Positions 42,890 through 51,215 of a stretch of DNA of 64,000 bases are shown one piece after another. The notes beneath the pieces were generated by a model. The model ran no database searches. It was not told the DNA's origin and saw only the letters and a program-made list of their open reading frames with translations. The stretch covers positions 868,001-932,000 of the forward strand of contig CBDCBH010000003.1 of the NCBI GenBank assembly GCA_965214235.1. The letters are read 5' to 3'. The DNA comes from Ilyomonas sp965214235. Its GTDB lineage: Bacteria; Bacteroidota; Bacteroidia; Chitinophagales; Chitinophagaceae. The number at the start of each line of letters is the position of its first letter. Position 1 is the first letter of the stretch. The position numbers and the translations under genes are program-made.

Positions 42890-43240
42890 ATGAGAAATTT
42901 CCAAGAGCTGACTATATGGCAAAAAAGCCATCAGATAACTTTAAAAATTTATTCAACAGTCCGTCAGTTTCCTTCTCATGAATTATTTGAACTTACCTCT
43001 CAAATGCGCCGGTCTTCTTCCTCTGTTCCTACCAATATTGCCGAAGGTTGTGGTAGAAACTCTGATGCAGAAATGAAACGTTTTTTAATCATTTCAACAG
43101 GTTCCTGTTCAGAACTTGAATACCAACTTATACTTGCCAGAGACCTGAAATATATTGATGAAATAATTTTTAATGAACTGCAAAATGAAGTCGTACTTAT
43201 CAGACGAATGATCTACTCATTTGCAGAAAAACTCAAGTAA
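42890..43240 (+). CDS. Four-helix-bundle S23 (23S rRNA IVS-type) protein
   Basis: A 116-aa protein whose sequence (FQELTIWQKSHQITLKIYS; SQMRRSSSSVPTNIAEGCGRNS; ARDLKYIDEIIFNEL) is diagnostic of the S23 family, first found inside intervening sequences of 23S rRNA genes and now known as a four-helix-bundle family. The function is unknown. It is not in an rRNA gene here: it sits between the ATPase and adaptor genes of an efflux operon and is encoded on the opposite strand, with short simple repeats on both sides. This implies a late insertion into that operon. Confidence 0.9.
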   Translation: MRNFQELTIWQKSHQITLKIYSTVRQFPSHELFELTSQMRRSSSSVPTNIAEGCGRNSDAEMKRFLIISTGSCSELEYQLILARDLKYIDEIIFNELQNEVVLIRRMIYSFAEKLK

Positions 43241-43276
43241 GCCCATACCCCATACCCGACACCTGATACCCCAAAC

Positions 43277-44533
43277 CTACTTTTTATCCAAAATCAGTTC
43301 CTGCATTTTATCGTAGTTATCATAGCTGCTGGTTACCACTTTATCACCGGGTTGCAAACCGCCGAGCACTTCATAATAATCAGTATTTTGTCTACCCAAT
43401 TGAATGTCTTTTCGCACCGCCATTTTACCATCAGGATTTACTTTAAAAATCCAGTTGCCGCCGGTTTGCTGATAGAAGCCGCCTTTGGGAATAAGCACCG
43501 CCTGCGTTTCATCACTTAATGCCAATAATATCTGTAATGTTTGACCACGCCGAATACCTTGCGGCACGATACCTTCAAACGACATATCTACCTGGAAGCG
43601 ACCATTGGTTACCTGCGTATAAACTTTCTTTATCTTTAATGCATAATCTTTATCAGCAAAACTAAATCTGCCTGTAAGCCCGTTATACACTTGCGAAATA
43701 TAATGTTCATCAATGTCCACACGCACTTTAAAGCCGCTCAGTACATCAATCTGACCCAGTCGTTCACCTTTGTTTTTATTCTGCCCGATCTCTGCATCCA
43801 ATGAAGTTAATTGTCCATCAACCGGCGCACGAACAATTAAATCACCAACCTTCTGGCGCATTACAGCAAGCGCATTTTGCGAGCCTTGAAATGATTGTTG
43901 CGCCTGGTTCAATTGCTGTTTGGTGGATGTACTGTCCTGGCTTAACAACTGCGTCGTTAATTTCTTTTTGGCAACGGAATAATTGTATTTGTTCAACGCT
44001 TGCTGATACTCCTGCAAGCCAATGGCTTTCTGGTCGTACAAGCGTTTGTCAAGCTGATAAATGCGCTCGGATTCTTTCAAATCGTTCTCCACATCCGTCA
44101 TTTGGTTTAGTTTTGAAGTGGTGTTTTGCAAAGCCGCGTTGCGGGCAATCTGCATTTGTGTAAGAAGATTATAAACAGATGTTTCCTGGTTTACGAGGTT
44201 AAGCTCAAGGTCTGTATTGGAAAGCCGCATGATGGGCTGATCTTTTTTCATTACAGTTCCATCTTCCACATATTTTTCTTCCACACGTCCGCCTTCCATC
44301 GCATCCAAATAAATGGTTGAAATGGGCATTACCACACCGTTCACCGGAATGGTTACCTGGAAAGGACCTTTGGTAACATCACTTATCGTAATGCGATCTG
44401 TTTGTACATTCAATTTGTTGCCACCAGCCGTAAAATAAATGCTTCCGGCAATGAGCAATACAATTGCTGCAATGCCTAAAATGGTAAGTACCCTCTTAGT
44501 TGTCCACGTTTTTTTTGGTATCGCTCTGTCCAC
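43277..44533 (-). CDS. Efflux periplasmic adaptor (HlyD/MacA-like)
   Basis: A 418-aa membrane fusion protein: one N-terminal membrane helix (VLTILGIAAIVLLIAGSIYF), a barrel-sandwich/lipoyl half (EEKYVEDGTVMKKDQPIMRLSN, about 95-116), a long alpha-helical hairpin (about 120-240, charged and rich in glutamine, LNQAQQSFQGSQ), the second lipoyl half (VRAPVDGQLTSLDAEIGQ), and the beta-barrel and membrane-proximal domains. It functions with the ATPase and permease encoded downstream. The S23 gene separates it from the ATPase gene. Start ATG 44533. Confidence 0.88.
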   Translation of the reverse strand: MDRAIPKKTWTTKRVLTILGIAAIVLLIAGSIYFTAGGNKLNVQTDRITISDVTKGPFQVTIPVNGVVMPISTIYLDAMEGGRVEEKYVEDGTVMKKDQPIMRLSNTDLELNLVNQETSVYNLLTQMQIARNAALQNTTSKLNQMTDVENDLKESERIYQLDKRLYDQKAIGLQEYQQALNKYNYSVAKKKLTTQLLSQDSTSTKQQLNQAQQSFQGSQNALAVMRQKVGDLIVRAPVDGQLTSLDAEIGQNKNKGERLGQIDVLSGFKVRVDIDEHYISQVYNGLTGRFSFADKDYALKIKKVYTQVTNGRFQVDMSFEGIVPQGIRRGQTLQILLALSDETQAVLIPKGGFYQQTGGNWIFKVNPDGKMAVRKDIQLGRQNTDYYEVLGGLQPGDKVVTSSYDNYDKMQELILDKK

Positions 44534-44574
44534 TGTCTATCTTTTATTTTTATTTAAACTGATAACTGAACCAG

Positions 44575-44757
44575 TTATCTGAATTTTAAGGAAAGAATGT
44601 TTACAATGTTAAAGTCATTGCTTTTAAAAGTTGATGTTGACGATGAACATTGTTCATTGCAAACATACTTCTGTTGCTGTGTGTGAAGCAGCAAAACGCA
44701 AGTAAGTGTTGTAAAAGCAACGATGTTTAAAGCAATTATTTTTTTAATGTTCGGCAT
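44575..44757 (-). CDS. Possible small secreted peptide (60 aa)
   Basis: A 60-codon frame: MPNIKKIIALNIVAFTTLTC begins with a basic N-terminus and a hydrophobic segment, followed by VLLLHTQQQKYVCNEQCSSS and a polar tail. It could be a small membrane or lipoprotein with three cysteines. No family is recognised. It directly precedes the efflux adaptor gene on the same strand by 41 bases, so it may be the first gene of that operon. The upstream 18 in-frame codons are discounted. Confidence is limited by the small size. Confidence 0.4.
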   Translation of the reverse strand: MPNIKKIIALNIVAFTTLTCVLLLHTQQQKYVCNEQCSSSTSTFKSNDFNIVNILSLKFR

Positions 44758-45014
44758 GATGGTCGTTTTTATTTTTAGTAAAAAAATCCCAGTGTAGAAA
44801 CACGGGAACAATTGACATGATTGAAAACCGTCTATTTATTTGAAAGCGCAATGCCAACCGTTTTTTTTATTGAAAATCAGTAAGTTAGTTTTGATCATAC
44901 GCCCGCTTACTGTACGCAATTGCACGAACAGTGTACGGTTTTGATACAGTAGCGAAACACGGCAGCAAACGATTTCATAATATAAAATTTCACTGCTTGC
45001 CTTTTCTTTGCTTT

Positions 45015-45398
45015 ATGAAAAAAAACCGGCTCTTGCCTGTTGTTCTTCTTTCCATCATTTTGTTGTTTGTTCGGCTGGGCGGCACTTCTGTTTTTCAGGT
45101 AGCCGAAGCGCGCAACAGCGAATGCGCACGTGAAATGATGTTGAGCCGTGATAAGATAGTTCCTACATTTAATTGCATTCTCCGCACCAATAAACCGGCA
45201 CTGGAATATTATGCAATGATGGGCGCTTATTATTTGTTTGGCGTGAACGAAGGAAGCACGCGTTTCTTTTCGGCTGTATGTGGGTTTTTGGTAATTGTTT
45301 GTACGTTTTTATTTGTAAAAACATACATTAATTCTAACGCCGCCTGGTGGAGCGCTTTTATACTGTTATCATCTGTGCATACTATCGTTCAGTTTTAA
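45015..45398 (+). pseudogene. N-terminal fragment of an ArnT-like (GT39/GT83) glycosyltransferase
   Basis: A 127-codon frame beginning MKKNRLLPVVLLSIILLFVR, with FQVAEARNSECAREMMLSRD (normally D/E-E-A-R in the first periplasmic loop, binding lipid-linked sugar) and NKPALEYYAMMGAYYLFGVN, the conserved K-P-P/A-L segment. This is the beginning of a polytopic glycosyltransferase of 450-550 residues that moves sugars from polyprenyl carriers to lipid A or proteins. The frame ends after three helices and nothing homologous follows, so the gene is truncated. Confidence 0.75.
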
Positions 45399-45528
45399 AT
45401 ATTCGTTTATTTATCAAGATAAACAGCCGGCTACAAGCCATTAGTTGCAGGCAAATTTGAAAACATTTTTATAATATCAGTTTCACTTAACGCCATTCAT
45501 AGCAGTAGAGCAGTAAGGTTCGTGTTTC

Positions 45529-46449
45529 TCAATTGAATGAATGCCTGAAATCTAAAGGCGAAAGGTTTGTTTTTGTTTTGAATAATTTACTGAACGACTG
45601 CGGATGTTCAAAACCTAAACCGTATGCTATCTCACTCACAGATAAGTTAGTAGCAGACAATTTTTCTTTGGCTTTTTCTATCAACTTATCGTGTATATGT
45701 TGTTGTGTGCTTTTCCCCGTCAATACAGTAAGCAATCCGCTTAAATAATTGGGTGATAAGTGTAATGTTTCGGCAATGTAATGAACAGTCGGCAATCCCT
45801 TTGTTACCAAACCATCATTGTTGAAGTATTCGGTAAGAATATCTTCCAGGCGATTGAGGATTTGATGGTTGGATATTCTTCGGGTGATAAACTGGCGATG
45901 ATAAAACCTGTCCGCATAAGTGAGCAATAATTCTAGTTGAGCGATCATAACGCCCTGGCTAAATGTATCAATGTTCGCGTGGTATTCCCCTTCCATATAT
46001 TGTGCAATACCTGTTATCATGATTTCTTCCTTATCGGAAAGGTACAAGGCTTCGTGAACAGAATAATTGAAATATTCATACTGCCTGATGGTTTTGGCAA
46101 AAGAAGTATTCCACAGAAAATCAGGGTGAATCAATATCATCCATCCCGAAGGTTTTTGGGTTGAGTGTTTTTCAAGCTCAAAGCCAAAAACCTGGCCAGG
46201 CGATATAAAAAACATTACGCCTTCATCAAAATCATAAGATTGCTGACCATATTTAAACCTGGTGGTAAAACCCCTTTTTAAAGAGATGGAATAGAAATCA
46301 AATACCAGACTGACCGATCCATCGACAGGCGGGGTTTTAATGGATTCAATACTAATTACGCTGATTAACGGATGTTCCGGCTTAGGAAGCCCTGTAAGCC
46401 GGTGATGTTCTGTAATCGTTGTAATCCGGTAAGGTTGGATGTTTGCCAT
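45529..46449 (-). CDS. AraC-family transcriptional regulator
   Basis: A 306-aa regulator. The N-terminal domain (about 1-180) is a cupin-like sensor (GVMFFISPGQVFGFELEKHS). The C-terminal HTH pair is HYIAETLHLSPNYLSGLLTV and SVSEIAYGLGFEHPQSFSKLF followed by KTKTNLSPLDFR, which is the standard AraC DNA-binding module. It lies downstream of two NmrA-type reductase genes on the same strand, and such AraC proteins often control nearby reductases in this phylum. Start ATG 46449. Confidence 0.88.
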   Translation of the reverse strand: MANIQPYRITTITEHHRLTGLPKPEHPLISVISIESIKTPPVDGSVSLVFDFYSISLKRGFTTRFKYGQQSYDFDEGVMFFISPGQVFGFELEKHSTQKPSGWMILIHPDFLWNTSFAKTIRQYEYFNYSVHEALYLSDKEEIMITGIAQYMEGEYHANIDTFSQGVMIAQLELLLTYADRFYHRQFITRRISNHQILNRLEDILTEYFNNDGLVTKGLPTVHYIAETLHLSPNYLSGLLTVLTGKSTQQHIHDKLIEKAKEKLSATNLSVSEIAYGLGFEHPQSFSKLFKTKTNLSPLDFRHSFN

Positions 46450-46461
46450 ATTTAAATGTAA

Positions 46462-46545
46462 TTACTTTTGGTTATAAGCTGTCGTAAACTCATTAACAAA
46501 ACCGTTCAGCTTTACTTTCCCTGGTAAAGGCTTGTTACTATCATC
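46462..46545 (-). pseudogene. C-terminal scrap of an NmrA-type reductase
   Basis: On the minus strand this reads DDSNKPLPGKVKLNGFVNEF and TTAYNQK plus stop. It aligns with the frame-shifted end of the next reductase pseudogene (DSNRNKPAVMGKVKLKEFAK, EFAAAYAG). Only the last 27 codons remain, beginning right at the stop of the intact reductase gene, so a third copy has been mostly deleted. Confidence 0.7.
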
Positions 46546-47449
46546 ATTTTAACGCCCGTTCCACAGCCTGGCGATTGGAAAGAAGCGGTTGGGGCAAGAT
46601 TGCACGTATTGGCAAGGGGTTACCAACCACATCTGTCTTCATGCTATCGAGAATACCTTTCATCGCACCTTTGGGTAACTTGCTCATGCGCTCAATGAGC
46701 GGTGCAACCGCACTCAAAAGTGTCAGCGGAATATGAAATTTTGAGGGATGACGTTTGCCCAAAACCTCCGCTGCAACATCAATCATTTGGTTATTCGTTA
46801 GCACATCATCACTACCCACATCGTAACATTGCCCATACGTTCGATTATCATTAAGCACGCCAACAAGATAGTAAACCAAATCGTCAATGGCAATATTGCG
46901 AAACTTTTGCCGGCCATTGCCTATCACAATGGCAACTCGCCTCTTCGCATTACTTACCATCATAGTAAAGCCTTGCCCGCCTACGCCCACAATCATGCCC
47001 GGGCGGATGATAGTTGCATCCAAGCCACTGTTGATTAAGAATTGTTCAGCTTTCCAGCGCCCGCGTACCCATGCGCTTTGTGCATCAGGTGCAGCCCCGA
47101 GGAAAGTAACATAAATCAGGCGACGTACACCATGTGTCTTGCATGCCGTTACAATGTTTTGCAGTCCGTTCATCTCTACATCCATAAAATTTTGCGCCGC
47201 AGTATTGGTGTGTTGGGCTGACAATGTATGGATAGAAATATAAACGGCATCCATCGCCTCAACGGCATCTTGGATTGAAGCGAGGTCTGAAATATCGCCC
47301 TGAACAATCTTGCAGCCAGCCGCAGCCAAATCCTGAACTTTGGCTGGATTACGTGCTAAGCAACGAACGCTATATCCGTCTGCCAATAATGCTTTGGCAA
47401 CATGCTTGCCTACAAATCCTGATGCCCCGATGACAAGTATTTTTTTCAT
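46544..47449 (-). CDS. NmrA-like atypical SDR (NAD(P)-binding) protein
   Basis: A 301-aa protein starting with the Rossmann motif ILVIGASGFVGKHVAKALL (G-x-x-G-x-x-G), a basic loop RCLARNPAKV suggesting NADP, and VYISIHTLSAQ further on. The family includes NmrA-type redox sensors, isoflavone-reductase-like enzymes and UDP-sugar epimerase-like proteins without the YxxxK pair. It may be an enzyme or a redox regulator. It lies between the AraC gene and a decayed paralogue. The C-terminus RQAVERALK has no further extension. Confidence 0.85.
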   Translation of the reverse strand: MKKILVIGASGFVGKHVAKALLADGYSVRCLARNPAKVQDLAAAGCKIVQGDISDLASIQDAVEAMDAVYISIHTLSAQHTNTAAQNFMDVEMNGLQNIVTACKTHGVRRLIYVTFLGAAPDAQSAWVRGRWKAEQFLINSGLDATIIRPGMIVGVGGQGFTMMVSNAKRRVAIVIGNGRQKFRNIAIDDLVYYLVGVLNDNRTYGQCYDVGSDDVLTNNQMIDVAAEVLGKRHPSKFHIPLTLLSAVAPLIERMSKLPKGAMKGILDSMKTDVVGNPLPIRAILPQPLLSNRQAVERALK

Positions 47450-47461
47450 AAATTATTTTGT

Positions 47462-48182
47462 TTAGCCCGCATAAGCAGCGGCAAACTCTTTGGCAAATTC
47501 TTTCAGTTTTACTTTCCCATTACAGCAGGTTTATTGCGATTAGAATCTTTAAATAATAAACCACTATGCATACTTGCATTCATTTCTGTCAGGTCTTCGG
47601 CAAGGCTTACAGGTACTCCGGACTTTCTCATACCATTAAACATTTGTTTGTCGCTGATAACTGCGCATTTCAGATAGGTTTTGTTCACGGCTGTACCTAA
47701 AATGCTTGCCACTTCATTGCAGGTAATTTCTTCGCCTGCTACATAGCGCACGTTTCTACCCTTCATCGGTGAAGTGATTTCTTCGGCAATAGAGGCTGCA
47801 ATATCTATTGGCGAAACCCAGGGTACTTTGTCGGCTGCACCATAGTTAGATACCATAATACCTTTTTTATCCTGCAACAAAGCATTCAAGCCATAATAAC
47901 GAAGAGTGAATATATTTCCAACAATGCTTTCAAGAAATCCTTTTCCTTTTATCATGTCTAAAAAGTTGTACAGATTGTAATAGAAAGCAACTGGGCGCAG
48001 GTGAGTAACAGCTACATCAGAAGGCAATTGTTTCAGCACGTTCTCCATAATATAAATGTCTTTTTGTCTTTCGGGCTTACTGCTAATAACTGTAACGGCA
48101 TGTTTTTTTGTATCAGTTCTTGTGCGAGAAGCTTGCTAATATGCCCTAACGAACCTGTTACTATAATTTTTATTTTCTTACC
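47462..48182 (-). pseudogene. Broken NmrA-type reductase gene
   Basis: The pieces are in order but damaged. The N-terminal Rossmann part KKIKIIVTGSLGHISKLLAQ (near 48120-48182) has lost its start codon, since an in-frame TAA precedes it. It ends in a frame change. A 179-codon frame (47509-48048, MENVLKQLPSDVAVTHLRPV) covers the middle and C-terminal part, with about 40-50 codons of the family missing between the two. Finally a one-base shift at MGK moves the true end GKVKLKEFAKEF into another frame, ending at 47462. The 179-codon frame might still be translated but cannot make the cofactor site. Confidence 0.8.
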
Positions 48183-48360
48183 TTTTTATATTGTAAAGGT
48201 CAATAACAAAAAACAAACAGGTGTAGTCAAATCTACTTTTGTTGTAGCCGAAAATAATATCTGCCTTGCCCGATTGATAAAGTTAAAGTACCATCGCCGT
48301 TTATAGCTCAAAGATTACCGCTTGTAGCCAACGGCTTATAGCTTATTTGTAACCTTTCCC

Positions 48361-48368
48361 TAAGTTTG
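48361..48368 (+). promoter_or_regulatory. Candidate -7 box (TAAGTTTG) of the NtrC/NtrY-like operon
   Basis: An exact TAnnTTTG match 40 bases before the regulator ATG. There is no good -33 TTTG at the usual distance. Confidence 0.35.
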
Positions 48369-48408
48369 TACGTTATACGTTACCCCTGATTTGTTTTTAA
48401 TCACTTTT

Positions 48409-49770
48409 ATGAGTTTAAAAAAATGTTCGATACTGGCGGTTGATGATGATGCCGATGTACTGATTGCTGTGCGCATGTTGCTGAAAAATGAAGTGCAAAA
48501 AATTGTGGTGGAAAAAAATCCTGAGAACCTCCCGGCATTATTAAAAGATAATCAATTTGATTTGTTATTGCTTGATATGAATTTTAAATCGAGCATCAAC
48601 ACCGGCAACGAAGGTTTATATTGGTTGAAAAGAGTGAAAGTCATCAAGCCGAATTTGCAAGTAATAATGGTAACAGCATACGCCGATATCGACCTTGCAG
48701 TGCGTTCTTTAAAAGAAGGAGCGTTTGATTTTATGGTAAAACCCTGGCATAACGATAAACTCATTGCAACTATTGAAGATGCACTGGAAAAAAACAACAA
48801 AGAACAACGCGCCGAAGCCCGTAACAATAAAGAGAACCTCATTGGAACCGAACTGCTGGGCGAAAGCGAAGTGATGCAAGATATTTTTTATAAAATTGCC
48901 AAAATTGCACCTACCGATGCCAACATTTTAATATTGGGTGAAAACGGAACAGGCAAAGATTTGATTGCAAAAGCCATTCATCAAAAATCGTTACGCGCTA
49001 AGCAACCTTATGTAAAAGTTGATGTTGGCGCACTTACCGACAGCTTGTTTGAAAGCGAATTATTCGGTCATAAAAAAGGCGCCTTTACCGATGCGCGTGA
49101 AGAGCGTGAAGGTCGCTTTGAAAGTGCAAATGGCGGCACTTTGTTTTTAGATGAAATTGGTAACATAACGCTTACGCAACAAGCCAAATTATTATCTGTT
49201 TTGCAAAACAGAATGGTAACAAAATTAGGCTCAAACCAGCCGATGCCAATTGACATTCGATTGGTATGCGCTACCAATGTAACACTGGCTGACTTAGCGA
49301 ATGAAAATCGCTTCCGCAAAGATTTAATTTATCGCATCAACACGGTTGAAATTACGGTTCCCCCACTTCGCAAGCGAAAAGAAGATATACTCATGCTGGC
49401 AAAACATTTTGTGAATGTATATGCTGTTAAATACAGGAAGCCTTCACTGCAATTGGATCGTGCAGCGGTTGATAAATTAGAATCATACCATTATCCCGGC
49501 AACGTGCGCGAACTGCAATACACCATTGAACGCGCCGTAATTATGAGCGATGGAGATGTGTTACAAGGAAGAGATATTATTTTCTCTCCCATTGAAGCCG
49601 CGCAGGTAGCCATAACTATCGGAGATGAAGGCAGCAACTTAAGTCATTTAGAAAAAAATACCATACTTCGCGTCATTGAAAAACACGGTGGTAATATCAC
49701 CAAAGCCGCTAAAGAATTAGGCTTAACGCGTACTGCCTTGTACAGAAGACTCTCTAAATATGACATATAA
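48409..49770 (+). CDS. Sigma-54-dependent response regulator (NtrC family)
   Basis: A 453-aa activator with three domains. REC: DDD (13-15), phosphoacceptor Asp56 (LLLLDMNF). AAA+: Walker A GENGTGKD (about 179), sigma-54-contact loop GAFTDA (about 224; canonical GAFTGA, so one substitution), Walker B GGTLFLDEIGN (about 243), sensor FRKDLIYRINTVEI. Fis-type HTH: GGNITKAAKELGLTRTALYRRL. It would activate sigma-54 promoters; none is identified in the window. ATG 48409 is chosen over an upstream ATG at 48391 because REC domains start close to MSLKKCSILAVDD. It overlaps the next gene by 11 bases. Confidence 0.92.
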   Translation: MSLKKCSILAVDDDADVLIAVRMLLKNEVQKIVVEKNPENLPALLKDNQFDLLLLDMNFKSSINTGNEGLYWLKRVKVIKPNLQVIMVTAYADIDLAVRSLKEGAFDFMVKPWHNDKLIATIEDALEKNNKEQRAEARNNKENLIGTELLGESEVMQDIFYKIAKIAPTDANILILGENGTGKDLIAKAIHQKSLRAKQPYVKVDVGALTDSLFESELFGHKKGAFTDAREEREGRFESANGGTLFLDEIGNITLTQQAKLLSVLQNRMVTKLGSNQPMPIDIRLVCATNVTLADLANENRFRKDLIYRINTVEITVPPLRKRKEDILMLAKHFVNVYAVKYRKPSLQLDRAAVDKLESYHYPGNVRELQYTIERAVIMSDGDVLQGRDIIFSPIEAAQVAITIGDEGSNLSHLEKNTILRVIEKHGGNITKAAKELGLTRTALYRRLSKYDI

Positions 49771-51103
49771 AAAATACGAATTCAGTATTCTGTTGCGCGT
49801 GCTTCTTTTATTTGCCATACTATGTACAGAGTCGTATTTTGTAATGAGCAAGCAATATGTGTATGCGCTCATTCTGCTGCCGGTTGTTGTTATTCAGGTC
49901 ATCAATTTTTATTTGTATCATAAACGTGCGCAGCGTGAAGTAGAGGAGTTTATCGAGGCAATTCATTACCGTGATTTTTCACGTAACTTCAATGTTAAAT
50001 TAGCACCTGCAGGCTTGCAGCCCTTACGCAACGGCTTCAATGAAATTAATAGTGCATTTAAGCAAATTTCGCGCGAAAAAGAAACGCAATACCAGTATTT
50101 GCAGAAGTTGCTGGAATTGGTAAACACCGGTATTTTATCGTATGACAGAGAGGACGGTAAAGTGATTTGGATGAATGAAGCCCTGAAAAATTTATTGCAG
50201 ATTCCTTATCTGCGCACCATCGAATCGCTGGATAAAAAAGAACCTTTACTTTCTTCACAAATTATAAATTTAAAGCCCGGCGAAACGCTGATAACCGAAG
50301 TGCATCCTGAAAAAATAACGATCAAAATTTTATTATCCGCCACTGCTTTTGAAACCGAAGGAAGAACTTATAAACTCATCGCGTTTCAAAACATAAACGA
50401 AGCGTTAGAGGAAACCGAAAACAATGCCTGGCAAAAATTATTGCGCGTACTAACGCACGAAATTATGAATTCTATTGCACCTATATCATCGTTAGCCGGA
50501 ATGCTGAAAGACAGGCTGCATCAGTCTTTGCCGCAATTAACCAACCACAATGGCTCGGTAGAAGACCTACAAACCGGCATTGATACCATCCGCCGGAGGA
50601 GCGAAAATTTATTGAAGTTTGTTGATACTTACCGCAACCTAAACCGTATTCAAACCTTAACCTTAACGACGGCTTATGTAAGAGATGTGTTCGAAAATTT
50701 ATATCAATTGATGGAGCCTACTTTGGTAGCCAAACACATTGAGATGGACATTATTTTAAAAGACACTTCGCTGCAGCTGGAAGCAGATATTAATTTGGTG
50801 GAACAAGTGCTTATTAACCTTATTACCAATGCTCTTGATGCGATAAAAGAAAAACAGTTTCCTGTTATTTCTTTAATTGGAACCGTAAGCAGCAATAACA
50901 GAGTTATCATTAAAGTTTCCGACAACGGCAATGGCATAGATAAAGACATACTGGATAAAATTTTTATTCCGTTTTTCACCACAAAAAAAACAGGCAGCGG
51001 CATTGGCTTAAATTTTTGTAAACAAATTATGCAACTGCACAAAGGCTCTATTACAGTGCAAAGCGCAATGGGCGAAGGCAGTACGTTCACTCTCCAATTT
51101 TAA
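49760..51103 (+). CDS. Sensor histidine kinase (NtrY-like)
   Basis: A 447-aa membrane kinase. Two N-terminal helices (LLLFAILCTESYFVMS and VYALILLPVVVIQVINFYL) are followed by a HAMP-like link, a PAS-like domain (TGILSYDREDGKVIWMNEAL) and the kinase core: H-box LLRVLTHEIMNSIAPI (His about 232), N-box LITNALDAIKEKQ and G-boxes SDNGNGIDKDI and GSGIGLNFCKQIM. The gene starts inside the end of the regulator gene (11-base overlap), so the pair is translationally coupled and forms one two-component system. Confidence 0.92.
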   Translation: MTYKKYEFSILLRVLLLFAILCTESYFVMSKQYVYALILLPVVVIQVINFYLYHKRAQREVEEFIEAIHYRDFSRNFNVKLAPAGLQPLRNGFNEINSAFKQISREKETQYQYLQKLLELVNTGILSYDREDGKVIWMNEALKNLLQIPYLRTIESLDKKEPLLSSQIINLKPGETLITEVHPEKITIKILLSATAFETEGRTYKLIAFQNINEALEETENNAWQKLLRVLTHEIMNSIAPISSLAGMLKDRLHQSLPQLTNHNGSVEDLQTGIDTIRRRSENLLKFVDTYRNLNRIQTLTLTTAYVRDVFENLYQLMEPTLVAKHIEMDIILKDTSLQLEADINLVEQVLINLITNALDAIKEKQFPVISLIGTVSSNNRVIIKVSDNGNGIDKDILDKIFIPFFTTKKTGSGIGLNFCKQIMQLHKGSITVQSAMGEGSTFTLQF

Positions 51104-51215
51104 GTACTGATTTGTATCTTATTAAAAAAATTAATTTTTGATTAATAAGTTCTTGCAATTACAATTGATAACATAAGCAGTCTTATTTTTAACCTGTTTT
51201 GTAACCGGTAAGTTT

